NCBI RefSeq assembly: GCF_000379665.1
Contig: NZ_KB903359.1
Coordinates: forward strand, 573,816 to 637,815
Length of the DNA: 64,000 bases
Reading direction: 5' to 3'
DNA from: Butyricimonas synergistica DSM 23225
GTDB taxonomy: Bacteria > Bacteroidota > Bacteroidia > Bacteroidales > Marinifilaceae
Below are positions 44,879-55,183 of this stretch, in pieces; the first letter of the stretch is position 1; the number at the start of each line of letters is the position of its first letter. A program made the translations under genes and the position numbers. The notes beneath the pieces were generated by a model. The model saw nothing but the letters and a program-made list of their open reading frames with translations, did no database searches and was not told the origin of the DNA.

Positions 44879-44909
44879 CAAAGTTACAACTTTACTTCGG
44901 ATTTACAAA
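44879..44909 (-). promoter_or_regulatory. Consensus promoter of the rpsF operon
   Basis: On the minus strand TTTG (44906-44909), exactly 19 bp, TAACTTTG (44879-44886). The leader is about 45 nt. Confidence 0.85.
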
Positions 44910-44958
44910 GAAATCGCCCATTTTAGTTTCCAGCCACACGGTTTTAGTTTAGCTTCTC

Positions 44959-45993
44959 TTACTTCCATATTTTCCGTTTATTTAGTTCTTTATGATATTC
45001 ACGGGCATAAGCGTTGTGTTGTCGGAGGGTACGGGAAAAGTTATGATATCCGGAAAAGTCGCTTTTAGCGCAGAAGAATAAATAATCATGTTTCTGGTAA
45101 TTCAGTACGCTGTCAATAACTTTTATGGAAGCCATCCGAATTGGTCCCGGGGGAAGCCCCGCATACATATAAGTATTATAAGGTGAATCTATTGTCAGGT
45201 AACGATCCAAAATCCGGGAGATCGTGAAATCACCAAGCACAAATTTCAACGTGGGACAAGCATCCAACTTGATTCCTTTGTTCAGTCTGTTGATGTAAAC
45301 CCCGGCAATGATAGGGTACTCTTCTGCTTTTATGGTTTCTTCTTCAATAATAGATGCCAAAGTGATTACTTCTTCAGGACTTAATCCCATTTCTTGGGCT
45401 TTTGCTATACGTTTTTCATTCCAGAACCGAGTGTACTCCTTCTTCATACGCTTCAATAAATCCATAGCCGATATATTCCAATAAATATCATAAGTATTGG
45501 GAATAAACATCGCCAAAATAGTATTGGAATTAAAACCAAATTCAGCAAGTACGTTCGGATCGGTAAGCAAGCCCATCAACTCGCCTTTGGAAACGGCTAA
45601 ATCTTCAAAGGCTTCATCGGCAAATTCTTCCAGCGTCCGCATATTATTGAATGTGAAATGAACCGGAATTTGATTTCCCGCCCGAAGCATATTAATCAGC
45701 TCGTTGTTGTTCATTCCATCTCGAATTTTGTATTTCCCGGGCTTCACTTGGGAAGAATACTTTTTCAACTTTGCCACGCGACTGAGAGTGTTAGGATGTT
45801 TGATATACCCCCGGCTTCGCAAGGTTTCAAACACTTGAGCCACGGAATTACCATCCCGGACATAAAGAATCCCATCATCCGTCACCACCGTGTTAGGCGA
45901 AAACACATAATAATAACCGACACCTCCCAAGGCGATCCCGAGTACGGCGATCACCGCAAAAAATACAAGAATTCTCTTTGCCATTTTGCTCAT
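44959..45993 (-). CDS. mltG: Endolytic murein transglycosylase MltG
   Basis: 344 residues: N-terminal membrane anchor (about 7-30), a LysM-like segment, then the YceG catalytic domain with the Glu in TLASIIEEETIKAEEYPIIAGVYINRL and the ACPTLKFVLGD / YMYAGLPPGPIRMAS motifs (DACPT here). It cuts nascent glycan strands and sets their length. Last gene of a four-gene minus-strand operon, 12 bp after the NdpA-like gene. Confidence 0.94.
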   Translation of the reverse strand: MSKMAKRILVFFAVIAVLGIALGGVGYYYVFSPNTVVTDDGILYVRDGNSVAQVFETLRSRGYIKHPNTLSRVAKLKKYSSQVKPGKYKIRDGMNNNELINMLRAGNQIPVHFTFNNMRTLEEFADEAFEDLAVSKGELMGLLTDPNVLAEFGFNSNTILAMFIPNTYDIYWNISAMDLLKRMKKEYTRFWNEKRIAKAQEMGLSPEEVITLASIIEEETIKAEEYPIIAGVYINRLNKGIKLDACPTLKFVLGDFTISRILDRYLTIDSPYNTYMYAGLPPGPIRMASIKVIDSVLNYQKHDYLFFCAKSDFSGYHNFSRTLRQHNAYAREYHKELNKRKIWK

Positions 45994-46005
45994 CAGGTAA
46001 AAGTA

Positions 46006-47052
46006 TTAGTTTTCTTCCCGGAAATACAATTTATAATAATTCATATCCCGATCTGCATCATAACCTTTCTCGATGTATTTCTTTTGCCCATGAATATACA
46101 CGTGGAAATTCTTGTCCAATTTCAGCACGTGCTTGAAATATTTTTTTTCGTCTTTGACGGCACTGTTGGAAACATCAAACTGGTCTTTTAAAGCCAACTC
46201 GTTCTTTTCCTCGTAATAGTTTTTGAAATCTTCAAAAGCATTGATTATCTGGGGATCACTGACGACTTCTTCTTTGAACAAGCTCTCGTTGAACACATCA
46301 GCCTTATTAAAATAATCGATAGAACGATTCAGCATATCGATCTGGTCTGCCTTGGGTATATCGTTTTCTTGATTATAGACCTCTTGCACGAAATCTTTAC
46401 AAAGTTTCAGGTAATTAGAAGTTTGGAAATAATTATCCTCACATTGTTCCAATCCCAGGAAAGCAGTAGTCCAATAAATTGCCTCCGAAGAATTGGTTTT
46501 ATCAAGAATACTTACCCGATAACCGTTTTCCCCGTCGATATTGAATATCAAACAAGCCTTGTCCAGCTTTTTGATATTAAGACCTCTCTCGCTTTCAAGC
46601 TGGTAACTATTCTCGTTAAGAATGATTTTCAAGAAAGTATCTTTTGTTTCCGACTTGAAAATACCAATAGCATCACAAGGACCTTCTTCCAGCACACAAT
46701 TCTTAAAATGTACCATATAGAGTTCTCCTGCCTTGATATTCGGGTGATTGGATTGGTCGAACAAATGTTGGGCTATATTCACGGAGGCTTCATAGAAACG
46801 GGCATCATCCTCGAAGATGGAGTTTACCGTGCTATACACCAAATTGTTATACAAATCTTCCTCCACGGGTGCAAAACGGTAATACGCATCCTTTTTGAAA
46901 GGGGAGAGGAAATAACTCTTCAATAAACTGTGTACATCCATATCATCCGGCAAGAAGCACGACTCGGAAAGGCGTAACTGACCATCTTCGTATTTATTAC
47001 CGATGTCATGGATCACGATATTATTAATTTCACAAGAATCAAAGTTCATCAT
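46006..47052 (-). CDS. NdpA/YejK-like nucleoid-associated protein
   Basis: 348 residues, no signal peptide. The ordering (N-terminal IVIHDIGNKYEDGQLRLSE, central IGIFKSETKDTFLKI, IKKLDKACLIFNIDGENGYRVSILD, and TTAFLGLEQCEDNYFQT) matches the NA37/NdpA family found on nucleoids; the role is poorly defined. Placement between an outer-membrane type gene and mltG is probably just operon structure. Start may be the first or second of two adjacent ATG codons. Confidence 0.82.
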   Translation of the reverse strand: MMNFDSCEINNIVIHDIGNKYEDGQLRLSESCFLPDDMDVHSLLKSYFLSPFKKDAYYRFAPVEEDLYNNLVYSTVNSIFEDDARFYEASVNIAQHLFDQSNHPNIKAGELYMVHFKNCVLEEGPCDAIGIFKSETKDTFLKIILNENSYQLESERGLNIKKLDKACLIFNIDGENGYRVSILDKTNSSEAIYWTTAFLGLEQCEDNYFQTSNYLKLCKDFVQEVYNQENDIPKADQIDMLNRSIDYFNKADVFNESLFKEEVVSDPQIINAFEDFKNYYEEKNELALKDQFDVSNSAVKDEKKYFKHVLKLDKNFHVYIHGQKKYIEKGYDADRDMNYYKLYFREEN

Positions 47053-47057
47053 AATGT

Positions 47058-48680
47058 TTAAAATCTAAAATGTACTCCTATATTCAATGTTTCTTTAAAC
47101 TGTATCTTTTTTGAATCGTTCTGGTTATACACAGCATTGGCGTATATTGATGTCTGCATAAAGTAATTTATTCTAAAATTCAATGTCAACCGCCAATCAA
47201 CCGTGAGTTTCTCCGGTTGCTCGTAATAACTTGAAAACAGCATCAAGTGATTATCCACGTTGAGAAATTTAAAAAGCGTGTGCTTATTCTTCAACTCAAT
47301 CTTGGCTCCGGCATCACTTTTATATCTTTTTCCGGCTTCAATACCGTACCGGGTGACATCCACCGAGTTTGTATCCCGTACATATACCCACTGCCCGGCA
47401 ATAGGGGAGAGATATAACGAGATATTATCCTTCGGTTTATAATCCAAACCCAAAGATAAAGTAAAATTACCGGGTGACAAAAAGTTTGCAATCACGGTTT
47501 CTCTGTCCGAGGCGTTGTATGAATTGAACAATACGGTATTCATATCAAACTGGGTAGCGTAATTCCAGTGCCGGAACGCCTTAACACCGAGTTTGGATTG
47601 TATTTCCAGTTTATCCTCATTTTTACTTAAATCTTCACTTCCGCTCTTTAAAGCCCCCAACCGATAGCGGAATGAATTTTCCCACGTTGTACTTCTCTTC
47701 TTGTAAGTGGCAAAATATTTCAAATCGGAAAGAATAGAAAGCGAATTTTCACCACCGCTAGCCCAGTTGCTACTGATAAAACCTTGTCCGAACGATAATG
47801 AAACATCGGAATAATAAGTCCAATGCCGTCTTTCTATTGTACCGATTTTCATTTCAGCCAAAACGAAATAAGCAGAATCGGAAGCTACCAGCAAACATTC
47901 TTCCGGTTGTTCTTGCCGGAAAGCGAATCTTCGTGTCTGGTAGACATCATTATCCAGTAGAAATTTAATCTGTTTACCCCGTGGCATCACTTTTATCCAG
48001 CCACCGATAGAGTCCCCGACGAAATTCTCCGTCATCATACGATGGTATTCAGCACGTCCCGTGTTCAGCCATATATTTTTTGAACGATCGGAAGCACCCA
48101 AAATCGTGATCAAAACAGAATCACGGCTTCTTTCTTTCATCCATTGATAATTCTCGTCCTGCTCCATAAAAGCGAGCAGGGCTTCCAGATCCTGATTCAA
48201 AAATATATCATACCGGGTAGAATCCAACAAATGTAAAGAATCCAATTCCGGGTTAGCCCGGTAAAAATCAAGACTATCCCTCGATATACGCTCTTGAATC
48301 ATTGCAATAGCCTCTTCTTTGGCTTTAACTGTTTCAAAATACGTTCTCACGTAATTCAGCATATATTTAATATGCTCGTTTTCAGCATAATCTCTCAAAA
48401 TTCTGATTGCCCGACTCAGTTCGTAATACTTGTACCGATCCCTTTTCAAGTTATCTAGAGCGTAACGAGTGGCAGGATTATTTATATGTGTATTTTTCAA
48501 GTATTGGTAGACGTATTTTATTTGAGGAACGGTATGAGAAATAGAATCTGCACGAGTATGTTTTACCGGCAACACGTACGAAGGATGTACCGACATCACC
48601 CGAGAGTGTTTCTTTTCTTGAGCGAAAAGAAAATTCTGGGACAAAGTAAGAATAAAAAATACAATAACAACAGACCTCAT
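47058..48680 (-). CDS. DUF3078-family outer-membrane protein
   Basis: 540 residues with a signal peptide (1-20, FLFAQ). The N-terminal part (about 40-260) is helical and charged; the C-terminal part (about 285-540) is beta-rich and begins with the DUF3078 signature YYSDVSLSFGQGFISSNWASGGENSLSILSDLKYFATYKKRSTTWENSF written across residues 288-336, ending in the aromatic HFRF expected for a barrel. Function unknown. It lies 5 bp before the NdpA-like gene and 15 bp after the SDR gene. Confidence 0.85.
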   Translation of the reverse strand: MRSVVIVFFILTLSQNFLFAQEKKHSRVMSVHPSYVLPVKHTRADSISHTVPQIKYVYQYLKNTHINNPATRYALDNLKRDRYKYYELSRAIRILRDYAENEHIKYMLNYVRTYFETVKAKEEAIAMIQERISRDSLDFYRANPELDSLHLLDSTRYDIFLNQDLEALLAFMEQDENYQWMKERSRDSVLITILGASDRSKNIWLNTGRAEYHRMMTENFVGDSIGGWIKVMPRGKQIKFLLDNDVYQTRRFAFRQEQPEECLLVASDSAYFVLAEMKIGTIERRHWTYYSDVSLSFGQGFISSNWASGGENSLSILSDLKYFATYKKRSTTWENSFRYRLGALKSGSEDLSKNEDKLEIQSKLGVKAFRHWNYATQFDMNTVLFNSYNASDRETVIANFLSPGNFTLSLGLDYKPKDNISLYLSPIAGQWVYVRDTNSVDVTRYGIEAGKRYKSDAGAKIELKNKHTLFKFLNVDNHLMLFSSYYEQPEKLTVDWRLTLNFRINYFMQTSIYANAVYNQNDSKKIQFKETLNIGVHFRF

Positions 48681-48695
48681 GCAACTAATTACTTG

Positions 48696-49505
48696 TTATT
48701 TGAACGGAGAATTCGGTTCTTTCGCCATATGACTGTAAGCCAACTTATCCAGTAAACTGGGAAACCATTTGCTCAAGAACACGGATATTTTCCCTTCAAC
48801 CAAAGTCATTACAATCTCTCGCTTCCGTTTAACAACGCCATTTACAATGATTTCCGCGCATCGTTCCGCACTCATCATATTGTTTTCGGCCCGCGGACTA
48901 TCGCCTTGCTGGCTACCATCAGCAACTAAAGCAGTTTTTCGAATATTAGAAGCCGTGAAGCCGGGTGCGGCAACAAGCACGTGCAGACCTTTTTTCAAAT
49001 TCTCGACACGTAGCGTGTTCAAGAATCCTCGGACTGCAAATTTACTGGCAGAATACCCGGTTCTTCCGGGTAACCCGAGGAATCCCGCGACTGAAATAAT
49101 GCCAACCAGACTACCTTTTGTTTGCAATAAATAGGGTAAAGCATACTTTGTACAGTACACCGTTCCCCAAAAATTAACATCCATCAGACGTCGTATGACC
49201 TCCAAATCCAAATCCTCAAACAGAGCCCGCATGGAGATTCCGGCGTTATTCACGAGTGTATCTATTTTTCCAAAGCGTTCGTGAGCTTTTTCCACAAGAT
49301 TTTTGCAATCCAGTTCATTCGAAACATCCGTCTGCACGGAAATAATCTCTGTTCCTTGTGATTTTAAATCATCCTCAATTTTTTTCAGTTCTTCCATGTT
49401 TCTAGCGCCCATAACAATTTTGGCGCCACGTTTAGCAAATTCATAAACCAACGCTTTACCAATACCGGAAGATGCTCCTGTAATAATCACCACTTTGTTT
49501 TGCAT
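48696..49505 (-). CDS. Short-chain dehydrogenase/reductase
   Basis: 269 residues, classical SDR: TGASSGIGKAL (NAD(P) loop, residues 9-19), NNAGIS, catalytic Ser in IISVAGFLG and YSASK. The C-terminal 30 residues (ISVFLSKWFPSLLDKLAYSHMAKEPN) look membrane-associated, as in DltE/steroid-dehydrogenase-like members. Substrate unknown. First gene of the four-gene operon ending in mltG; -7 box TATATTTG at 49549-49556. Confidence 0.88.
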   Translation of the reverse strand: MQNKVVIITGASSGIGKALVYEFAKRGAKIVMGARNMEELKKIEDDLKSQGTEIISVQTDVSNELDCKNLVEKAHERFGKIDTLVNNAGISMRALFEDLDLEVIRRLMDVNFWGTVYCTKYALPYLLQTKGSLVGIISVAGFLGLPGRTGYSASKFAVRGFLNTLRVENLKKGLHVLVAAPGFTASNIRKTALVADGSQQGDSPRAENNMMSAERCAEIIVNGVVKRKREIVMTLVEGKISVFLSKWFPSLLDKLAYSHMAKEPNSPFK

Positions 49506-49650
49506 GAATCTTGTTTCTTAGGTGTTTAGAATTCCTTATTTTGATTTACAAATATAACAACAACTTTGGAGAATGAAGAATCATAATGGAAAAAAACGTA
49601 ATCATATAAAAGTTTTATAATTGCGATTATGATAAATAATATATACAAAA

Positions 49651-49680
49651 AAGAAAAGGGAAGTTTTTCCCTCTTCTTTT
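49651..49680 (-). terminator. Terminator of the gyrA-TPR operon
   Basis: A GGGAA/TTCCC core (49658-49662 with 49667-49671) extends outward with one mismatch, and ends in T-rich sequence on the minus strand. Confidence 0.75.
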
Positions 49681-49691
49681 ATATCTATCTA

Positions 49692-50936
49692 TTACAGATT
49701 GTTAAGTTTCTCGACCGTCTGATCATACTTGCTTTGATATTGTTTTTTGCTTGCTTGCAAACGATAATACAATTCTTTTAAAGTAGTCAGCGTGTTCTTG
49801 TCGTTCGGTTGCAATTCAAGGGCTCTTTCGAAATAAGGAACTACAGCCTCGTATTTGTCCATAATTTTAGCGAGTTCTGCGTTATATTCCTTAACATCAA
49901 CGATTTCTTGAACGATCTTATGATCTTCGATCACGCGGTTCAAATGAATATTTCCCAAGTTGTATTGAGCGAAGAAATCATTCGGGGCTAATTCCAACGT
50001 TTTGATATACATCTGTTCTGCTTTCTCGGGTTCGTTTATTTTTTCGTATAAAGAACCTTTTGCGCGATAATAATCCGGTTTATTGGGTTCCAATCTGATA
50101 GCAGCATCCAGAAATTCTTCAGCTTTTCCCGGGGTATCTCCTTGCAAATAATAGTTAATCAACTCGATCAACATATATTCGTCATTCGGGAACAACTTAT
50201 GTCCTTCCTGCAAGTACTTAACAGCTTCTTCCTGAATAGCTTTCGCAGTAATCGTATCCCCGTTTTCTTTTGCGTCGCGGCTTCTTCCCAGGTAAATACT
50301 AGCCAACATGGCATAAATCCGGTTTGCCTCATAACCTAATTCCAATGATTTTTTGTAGAATTCCATAGCTTCATCTACCTGTCCGGCTTTATGGGCAGCT
50401 ACACCGGCATTGTAAATAACGGCAGTGTCTACTTTTTGCGTTCCGTAAGGAGAAGCGTTTATATCCAAAGTTCTCTTGAAATTGTCTAGGGCTGCTTGGA
50501 AATCAGCTTTGGCAGCTTCAGCATTTTTCGCATCTTCAGCAGCTGTACCACAATTGTAGCACACGATACCCTGATTCGTGAAGTCAATAACCAAATTAGC
50601 AAACTGAGCCTTTAAATCTTTTTCAAACTTTTTCTTCTCATCCAACTGTATTACTTTTTGATAAGATTCCCAAACAATCGGAAGCGGATCTGCAGACAAT
50701 TTCTTGTAATTTTCATCCTGACTCTCGAAAATACCTTGGTAGATTTGTCCTCTCACGAAGTGGGCTTTCGGGTTGTTCACGCATTTCTCGTGTCCGATAG
50801 CTTCATCGATTAGCTCTTTTGCTTTATCTAGCTTTCCCTGCGTGTAAAAGCTAACAGCAGATGTCACTTTTCCCATTTGCGCGAAAGACACATTCGCGCA
50901 AAGCAGAAGGGCAATGATAAAAGTTAGTTTTCTCAT
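49692..50936 (-). CDS. Periplasmic TPR-repeat protein
   Basis: 414 residues from ATG 50936, chosen because MRKLTFIIALLLCANVSFAQ is a clean signal peptide; an in-frame ATG 33 bp upstream would bury it. At least six TPR units are seen: AVIYNAGVAAHKAGQVDEAMEFYKKSLELGY, then PDYYRAKGSLYEKINEPEKAEQMYIKTLELAPNDFFAQYNLGNIHLNR (residues about 285-335) and a last one near 375. It is 43 bp after gyrA, likely cotranscribed. Partner unknown. Confidence 0.87.
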   Translation of the reverse strand: MRKLTFIIALLLCANVSFAQMGKVTSAVSFYTQGKLDKAKELIDEAIGHEKCVNNPKAHFVRGQIYQGIFESQDENYKKLSADPLPIVWESYQKVIQLDEKKKFEKDLKAQFANLVIDFTNQGIVCYNCGTAAEDAKNAEAAKADFQAALDNFKRTLDINASPYGTQKVDTAVIYNAGVAAHKAGQVDEAMEFYKKSLELGYEANRIYAMLASIYLGRSRDAKENGDTITAKAIQEEAVKYLQEGHKLFPNDEYMLIELINYYLQGDTPGKAEEFLDAAIRLEPNKPDYYRAKGSLYEKINEPEKAEQMYIKTLELAPNDFFAQYNLGNIHLNRVIEDHKIVQEIVDVKEYNAELAKIMDKYEAVVPYFERALELQPNDKNTLTTLKELYYRLQASKKQYQSKYDQTVEKLNNL

Positions 50937-50979
50937 ACGTTTAAAATTTGTGTTCCAATTAGATATCATTTATAAATAA

Positions 50980-53496
50980 TTATTCTTCACTACTTTCTCC
51001 GGTTTCTTCCGCATCCGTATTTTCCTGCCCTTCTGCTGGTACATCTTCCTCTTTTGACGCTGAAACTTTGGCAACGGCAGCGATAGCGTCGTCATTACGT
51101 AAATTAATCAATCTTACTCCTTGCGTGTTACGTCCCATAACTCGCAACGTGCTCACGTCAAGCCGGATCGTTAAGCCGGAACGATTGATAATCATTAAGT
51201 TATCTTCATCCGTGACATCCAGCAACGCAATTAATTTTCCGGTCTTTTCCGTCATGTTAATGGTCTTCACACCCTTACCGCCACGGTTCGTGATACGGTA
51301 ATCTTCAATACTAGAGCGTTTTCCATATCCATTTTCAGAAACGACCAGCACGTCTGCTTTATCTGGTTCAACACAAATCATGCCAATCACTTCATCTTCC
51401 TCGCTATCTAGGGTGATTCCTCTAACACCGGATGCCGTTCTACCCATGGGACGTACTTTTTCTTCCGGGAAGCGGATAGCCTTACCGGATTTCACGGCAA
51501 TCATGATGTCATTCTCGCCGTTTGTCATCTTGGCATCCAATAATTGGTCTCCCTCTTTGATCGTTATTGCGTTTACTCCGTTCGCTCTTGGACGAGAGTA
51601 AGCCTCAAGTGTCGTCTTTTTGACAATCCCTTTCTTTGAACACAACACGATATAGTTGCTATTAATATAGTCGTTTTCTTTCAAATCCAACGTGTTGATA
51701 TAAGCCTTCACTTTATCATCCGGCTCGATATTCAACAGATTTTGTATTGCCCGACCTTTGGATTGCTTGGAACCTTCCGGGATCTCCCAAACTTTCAGCC
51801 AGAAACATTTTCCTTTTTCCGTGAAGAACAACATGGTATTGTGCATGGTTGCCATAATCATGTGTTCCAGGAAGTCCTCGTCACGGGTTGCTGATCCTTT
51901 GGAACCGACTCCCCCGCGATTCTGCACCTTGTATTCGGACAGCGGGGTACGTTTGATATATCCCATGTGCGAAATCGTGATCACGACTTCTTCATCAGCG
52001 TAGAAATCTTCCGGGTTGAATTCTTCGGATGCGTACACGATGTCTGTTCTGCGCTCGTCATTGTACTGTGCTTTTATTTGCAAAAGTTCATCCTTAATAA
52101 TTTGCATTCTCAATTCCAGACTCGCCAAAATTTCTTTCAAGTGTTCGATAACCTTGATAATATCATCGTATTCCGCTCTCAATTTATCTTGTTCCAGGCC
52201 TGTTAATTGACGTAATCTCATCTCTACAATAGCACGAGCCTGAATATCGCTCAACGAGAAGGTTTCCATCAAAGTAGCTCTTGCCTCGTCCGGAGTTTTA
52301 GACGAGCGAATAATACGGATTACTTCATCAATATGGTCACTGGCTATAATCAAACCTTCCAAAATATGAGCACGGTCTTCCGCTTGTTTCAACTCGAATT
52401 GAGTACGGCGGGTAATCACCTCGTGGCGATGTTCCACGAACAGGCGGATAAGGTCTTTCAAGTTCAACAACCGGGGTCTGCCTCCTACCAAAGCGATATT
52501 GTTTACCCCGAAAGAAGTTTGAAGAGCCGTGTGTTTTAATAAGGTATTCAAAACCACGTTGGCGATTGCGTCTTTTTTCAGATCGATCACAATACGCATA
52601 CCGCTGCGGTCAGATTCGTCGTTGATATTCGAGATACCGTCTATTTTCTTATCGTTCACTAAGTCGGCTATACGGGAAATCAATTCGGCTTTATTCACCA
52701 TGTAAGGAATTTCATGCACGATAATTTTCTCTCGCCCGTGAGGTGTTGTTTCGATGGATGTTTTGGAACGAATCACGACACGACCTCTTCCCGTGTGATA
52801 AGCTTCCCGCACACCGCTATACCCGTAGATACTACCTCCCGTGGGGAAGTCCGGAGCTTTAATGATCCGGATTAAATCATCGATCTCAATATCATTATTG
52901 TCGATATAAGCACAAATAGCATCAATTGTATCTGCCACGTTGTGGGGAGCCATATTCGTAGCCATACCCACGGCAATACCCGAAGCACCATTTATTAATA
53001 ATAAAGGTATTCTGGTCGGCAAGACGCTCGGTTCTTTCAACGATTCGTCAAAGTTCGGGATCATGTTTACCGTATCCTTGTCCAAATCAGCCAGAATATC
53101 TTCCGAGATTTTCATTAAACGAGCCTCCGTGTAACGCATGGCGGCAGGGCTATCCCCGTCGACAGACCCGAAGTTTCCTTGCCCGTCCACCAGCGGATAA
53201 CGCAAAGACCAACTTTGAGCCATACGTACCATTGCCATGTACACCGAGCTATCCCCGTGAGGATGATACTTTCCGAGCACCTCTCCCACGATTCTTGCTG
53301 ACTTTTTGAATGGCTTGCCGGACGTTACACCCAATTCGCTCATTCCAAACAATACTCTTCTCTGTACCGGTTTCAAACCGTCCCTAACATCAGGCAATGC
53401 ACGCGACACGATCACCGACATTGAATAGTCAATGTACGAAGATTTCATCTCCTCCTCGATGTTGATCTTAATAATTTTTTCTCCGACGTTTTCCAT
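50980..53496 (-). CDS. gyrA: DNA gyrase subunit A
   Basis: 838 residues: breakage-reunion domain with catalytic Tyr122 ([10 protein letters not shown]) and C-terminal beta-pinwheel with a GyrA-box variant NRGGKG. Numbering coincides with E. coli in the quinolone region, which reads [17 protein letters not shown]: Ser83 is kept, but position 87 is Met where E. coli has Asp. The acidic tail (residues 810-838) is Glu-rich. Introduces negative supercoils with GyrB. Confidence 0.97.
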   Translation of the reverse strand: MENVGEKIIKINIEEEMKSSYIDYSMSVIVSRALPDVRDGLKPVQRRVLFGMSELGVTSGKPFKKSARIVGEVLGKYHPHGDSSVYMAMVRMAQSWSLRYPLVDGQGNFGSVDGDSPAAMRYTEARLMKISEDILADLDKDTVNMIPNFDESLKEPSVLPTRIPLLLINGASGIAVGMATNMAPHNVADTIDAICAYIDNNDIEIDDLIRIIKAPDFPTGGSIYGYSGVREAYHTGRGRVVIRSKTSIETTPHGREKIIVHEIPYMVNKAELISRIADLVNDKKIDGISNINDESDRSGMRIVIDLKKDAIANVVLNTLLKHTALQTSFGVNNIALVGGRPRLLNLKDLIRLFVEHRHEVITRRTQFELKQAEDRAHILEGLIIASDHIDEVIRIIRSSKTPDEARATLMETFSLSDIQARAIVEMRLRQLTGLEQDKLRAEYDDIIKVIEHLKEILASLELRMQIIKDELLQIKAQYNDERRTDIVYASEEFNPEDFYADEEVVITISHMGYIKRTPLSEYKVQNRGGVGSKGSATRDEDFLEHMIMATMHNTMLFFTEKGKCFWLKVWEIPEGSKQSKGRAIQNLLNIEPDDKVKAYINTLDLKENDYINSNYIVLCSKKGIVKKTTLEAYSRPRANGVNAITIKEGDQLLDAKMTNGENDIMIAVKSGKAIRFPEEKVRPMGRTASGVRGITLDSEEDEVIGMICVEPDKADVLVVSENGYGKRSSIEDYRITNRGGKGVKTINMTEKTGKLIALLDVTDEDNLMIINRSGLTIRLDVSTLRVMGRNTQGVRLINLRNDDAIAAVAKVSASKEEDVPAEGQENTDAEETGESSEE

Positions 53497-53625
53497 TTAT
53501 AATATTAAATTACTCTTTTAACGCATTGTTTGATAGAATGTTGACATCAATATCACCCCTATCCTACCAAAATCCCACAAATGTAATAAAAACGATGGAT
53601 TAAAGGAAATTTTTTTTAGCAATAA

Positions 53626-54387
53626 TCAAAATTCGAAAGCTAACATATCGTATGCCAACTTCACGTTGTCGGGCAATTCGTCGGAAACCTCCCCGTGTAA
53701 CCCCATTTGATGACCGATATGTGTGATATACGCTTGCTTCACGTTCAACCGCTTCACGACCTCCAATGCCTGTCCTAGCGTAAAATGGGATAGATGGGGT
53801 TCTTTGCGCAAAGCATTGATCACGAGATACTCCACTCCCTCCAGTTTTTTCATACTTTCTTCTGGGATAAAATTGGCATCGGTAACGTAAGCGAAATTTG
53901 CGATACGGAATGCCGTGATCGGTAGTTTATGGTGCATCACCGTGACGGGAATAACCTCAACGTCATCAATCCGGAAAGGTTCCTCTTCCACCACGTGAAT
54001 ATTCATTTCCGGTACCCCGGGATACCTGAATTTCATAAAAGCGTAGTCGTAATCCTTTTGTACTGCCCTCATGGTTAAATAATTACAGTACACCTCAACC
54101 TCTCCCTGTTTCACCCAGTTAAACGCTCGTATATCGTCCAAGCCTCCGATATGATCTTTGTGCTCGTGTGTCAACAACAACGCTCTCACGTCCTTCACTC
54201 CTGCCCGCAACATCTGGGTGCGGAAATCGGGTCCGGCATCTATAATCAACTTCTTATCTCCTATATCAATCATCGCGGAACTTCGCAACCGTTTATCGTG
54301 TTCATCCGTAGAGCGACAAACCTCGCAATCACAAGCAATCACCGGTACTCCTTGCGAAGTTCCACTTCCTAATATCGTAACTTTCAT
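53626..54387 (-). CDS. MBL-fold metal-dependent hydrolase (PhnP/RNase Z-like)
   Basis: 253 residues from ATG 54387; the upstream in-frame ATG (54450) would add 21 non-conserved residues and cross the promoter. The metal site HEHKDHIGG is near residue 77, with LGSGTSQGVPVIACDCEVCRS at the N-terminus as in the PhnP/YycJ branch (Cys pair), VMHHKLP and THIGHQMG later. Probably a phosphodiesterase; substrate unknown. A -7 box TAATTTTG is at 54408-54415 (minus). Confidence 0.88.
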   Translation of the reverse strand: MKVTILGSGTSQGVPVIACDCEVCRSTDEHDKRLRSSAMIDIGDKKLIIDAGPDFRTQMLRAGVKDVRALLLTHEHKDHIGGLDDIRAFNWVKQGEVEVYCNYLTMRAVQKDYDYAFMKFRYPGVPEMNIHVVEEEPFRIDDVEVIPVTVMHHKLPITAFRIANFAYVTDANFIPEESMKKLEGVEYLVINALRKEPHLSHFTLGQALEVVKRLNVKQAYITHIGHQMGLHGEVSDELPDNVKLAYDMLAFEF

Positions 54388-54436
54388 CCGTTCACAACTA
54401 TTTACCGCAAAATTAATAAGATTCGGAATAATCCCG

Positions 54437-54444
54437 TATATTTG
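54437..54444 (+). promoter_or_regulatory. -7 box of the methylase-thiD operon
   Basis: TATATTTG, 18 bp before the ATG at 54462; shares the 74-bp divergent gap with the hydrolase promoter. Confidence 0.5.
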
Positions 54445-54461
54445 CCGCAAACAATTTATTT

Positions 54462-55169
54462 ATGGGAAAATTATATTTGCTTCCTAATTTATTAGGAGAA
54501 ACAACCGTCGAGCGGGTAATCCCCTGCGACGTGATCGACGTGATCAAACGTATCCGGATTTTTGCCACGGAAAATATCAAGAATACCCGGCGGTACCTGA
54601 AGAAAATAGATAAAGCGATCAATATTGACGAACTTACTTTCCTGGATTTGAACGAACACTCGGACATCAAGGATATAGAGACGTATATACCTTATTTAAA
54701 AGATAATGACATGGGTATAATCTCGGAGGCCGGCTGTCCTGGCATTGCCGATCCGGGGGCAGAACTGGTAGCGTTGGCACACCGCCACAACTATCAAGTG
54801 GTACCGCTTGTCGGTCCCTCGTCCATCCTGCTCGCGCTCATCGCTTCGGGGTGTAACGGTCAGAATTTTTCTTTTAACGGTTACCTCCCTGTCAACCGTT
54901 CGGAACGCGTGAAGGCATTGAAAAACTACGAGAAACAATCAGCGGCAGAGAATCGTACCCAAATATTCATCGAAACGCCGTATCGTAATTTGCAGTTACT
55001 CGAGGACATCGTGTCCTCCCTCTCTCCCGTAACGCGCCTCACGGTGGCTTGTGACATCACGACAGAAAACGAATATATAAAAACAATGCAGGTAAAGGAT
55101 TGGAAACACGAGAAGCCGGACATAAATAAGCGTCCGACGATATTTGTCTTGTATGCCAGACCGTTTTAA
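54462..55169 (+). CDS. SAM-dependent methyltransferase, RsmI/tetrapyrrole-methylase family
   Basis: 235 residues. EAGCPGIADPGAELVALAH (residues about 89-107) is the RsmI-type SAM loop, followed by LVGPSSILLALIASGCNGQNFSFNGYLP. Classical RsmI (16S C1402 ribose) starts with a longer segment (LYIVATPIGNL), here shortened to LYLLPNLLGE, so this may be the Bacteroidetes paralogue with another substrate. 14 bp before thiD. Confidence 0.86.
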   Translation: MGKLYLLPNLLGETTVERVIPCDVIDVIKRIRIFATENIKNTRRYLKKIDKAINIDELTFLDLNEHSDIKDIETYIPYLKDNDMGIISEAGCPGIADPGAELVALAHRHNYQVVPLVGPSSILLALIASGCNGQNFSFNGYLPVNRSERVKALKNYEKQSAAENRTQIFIETPYRNLQLLEDIVSSLSPVTRLTVACDITTENEYIKTMQVKDWKHEKPDINKRPTIFVLYARPF

Positions 55170-55183
55170 TAAATAGAATCACG

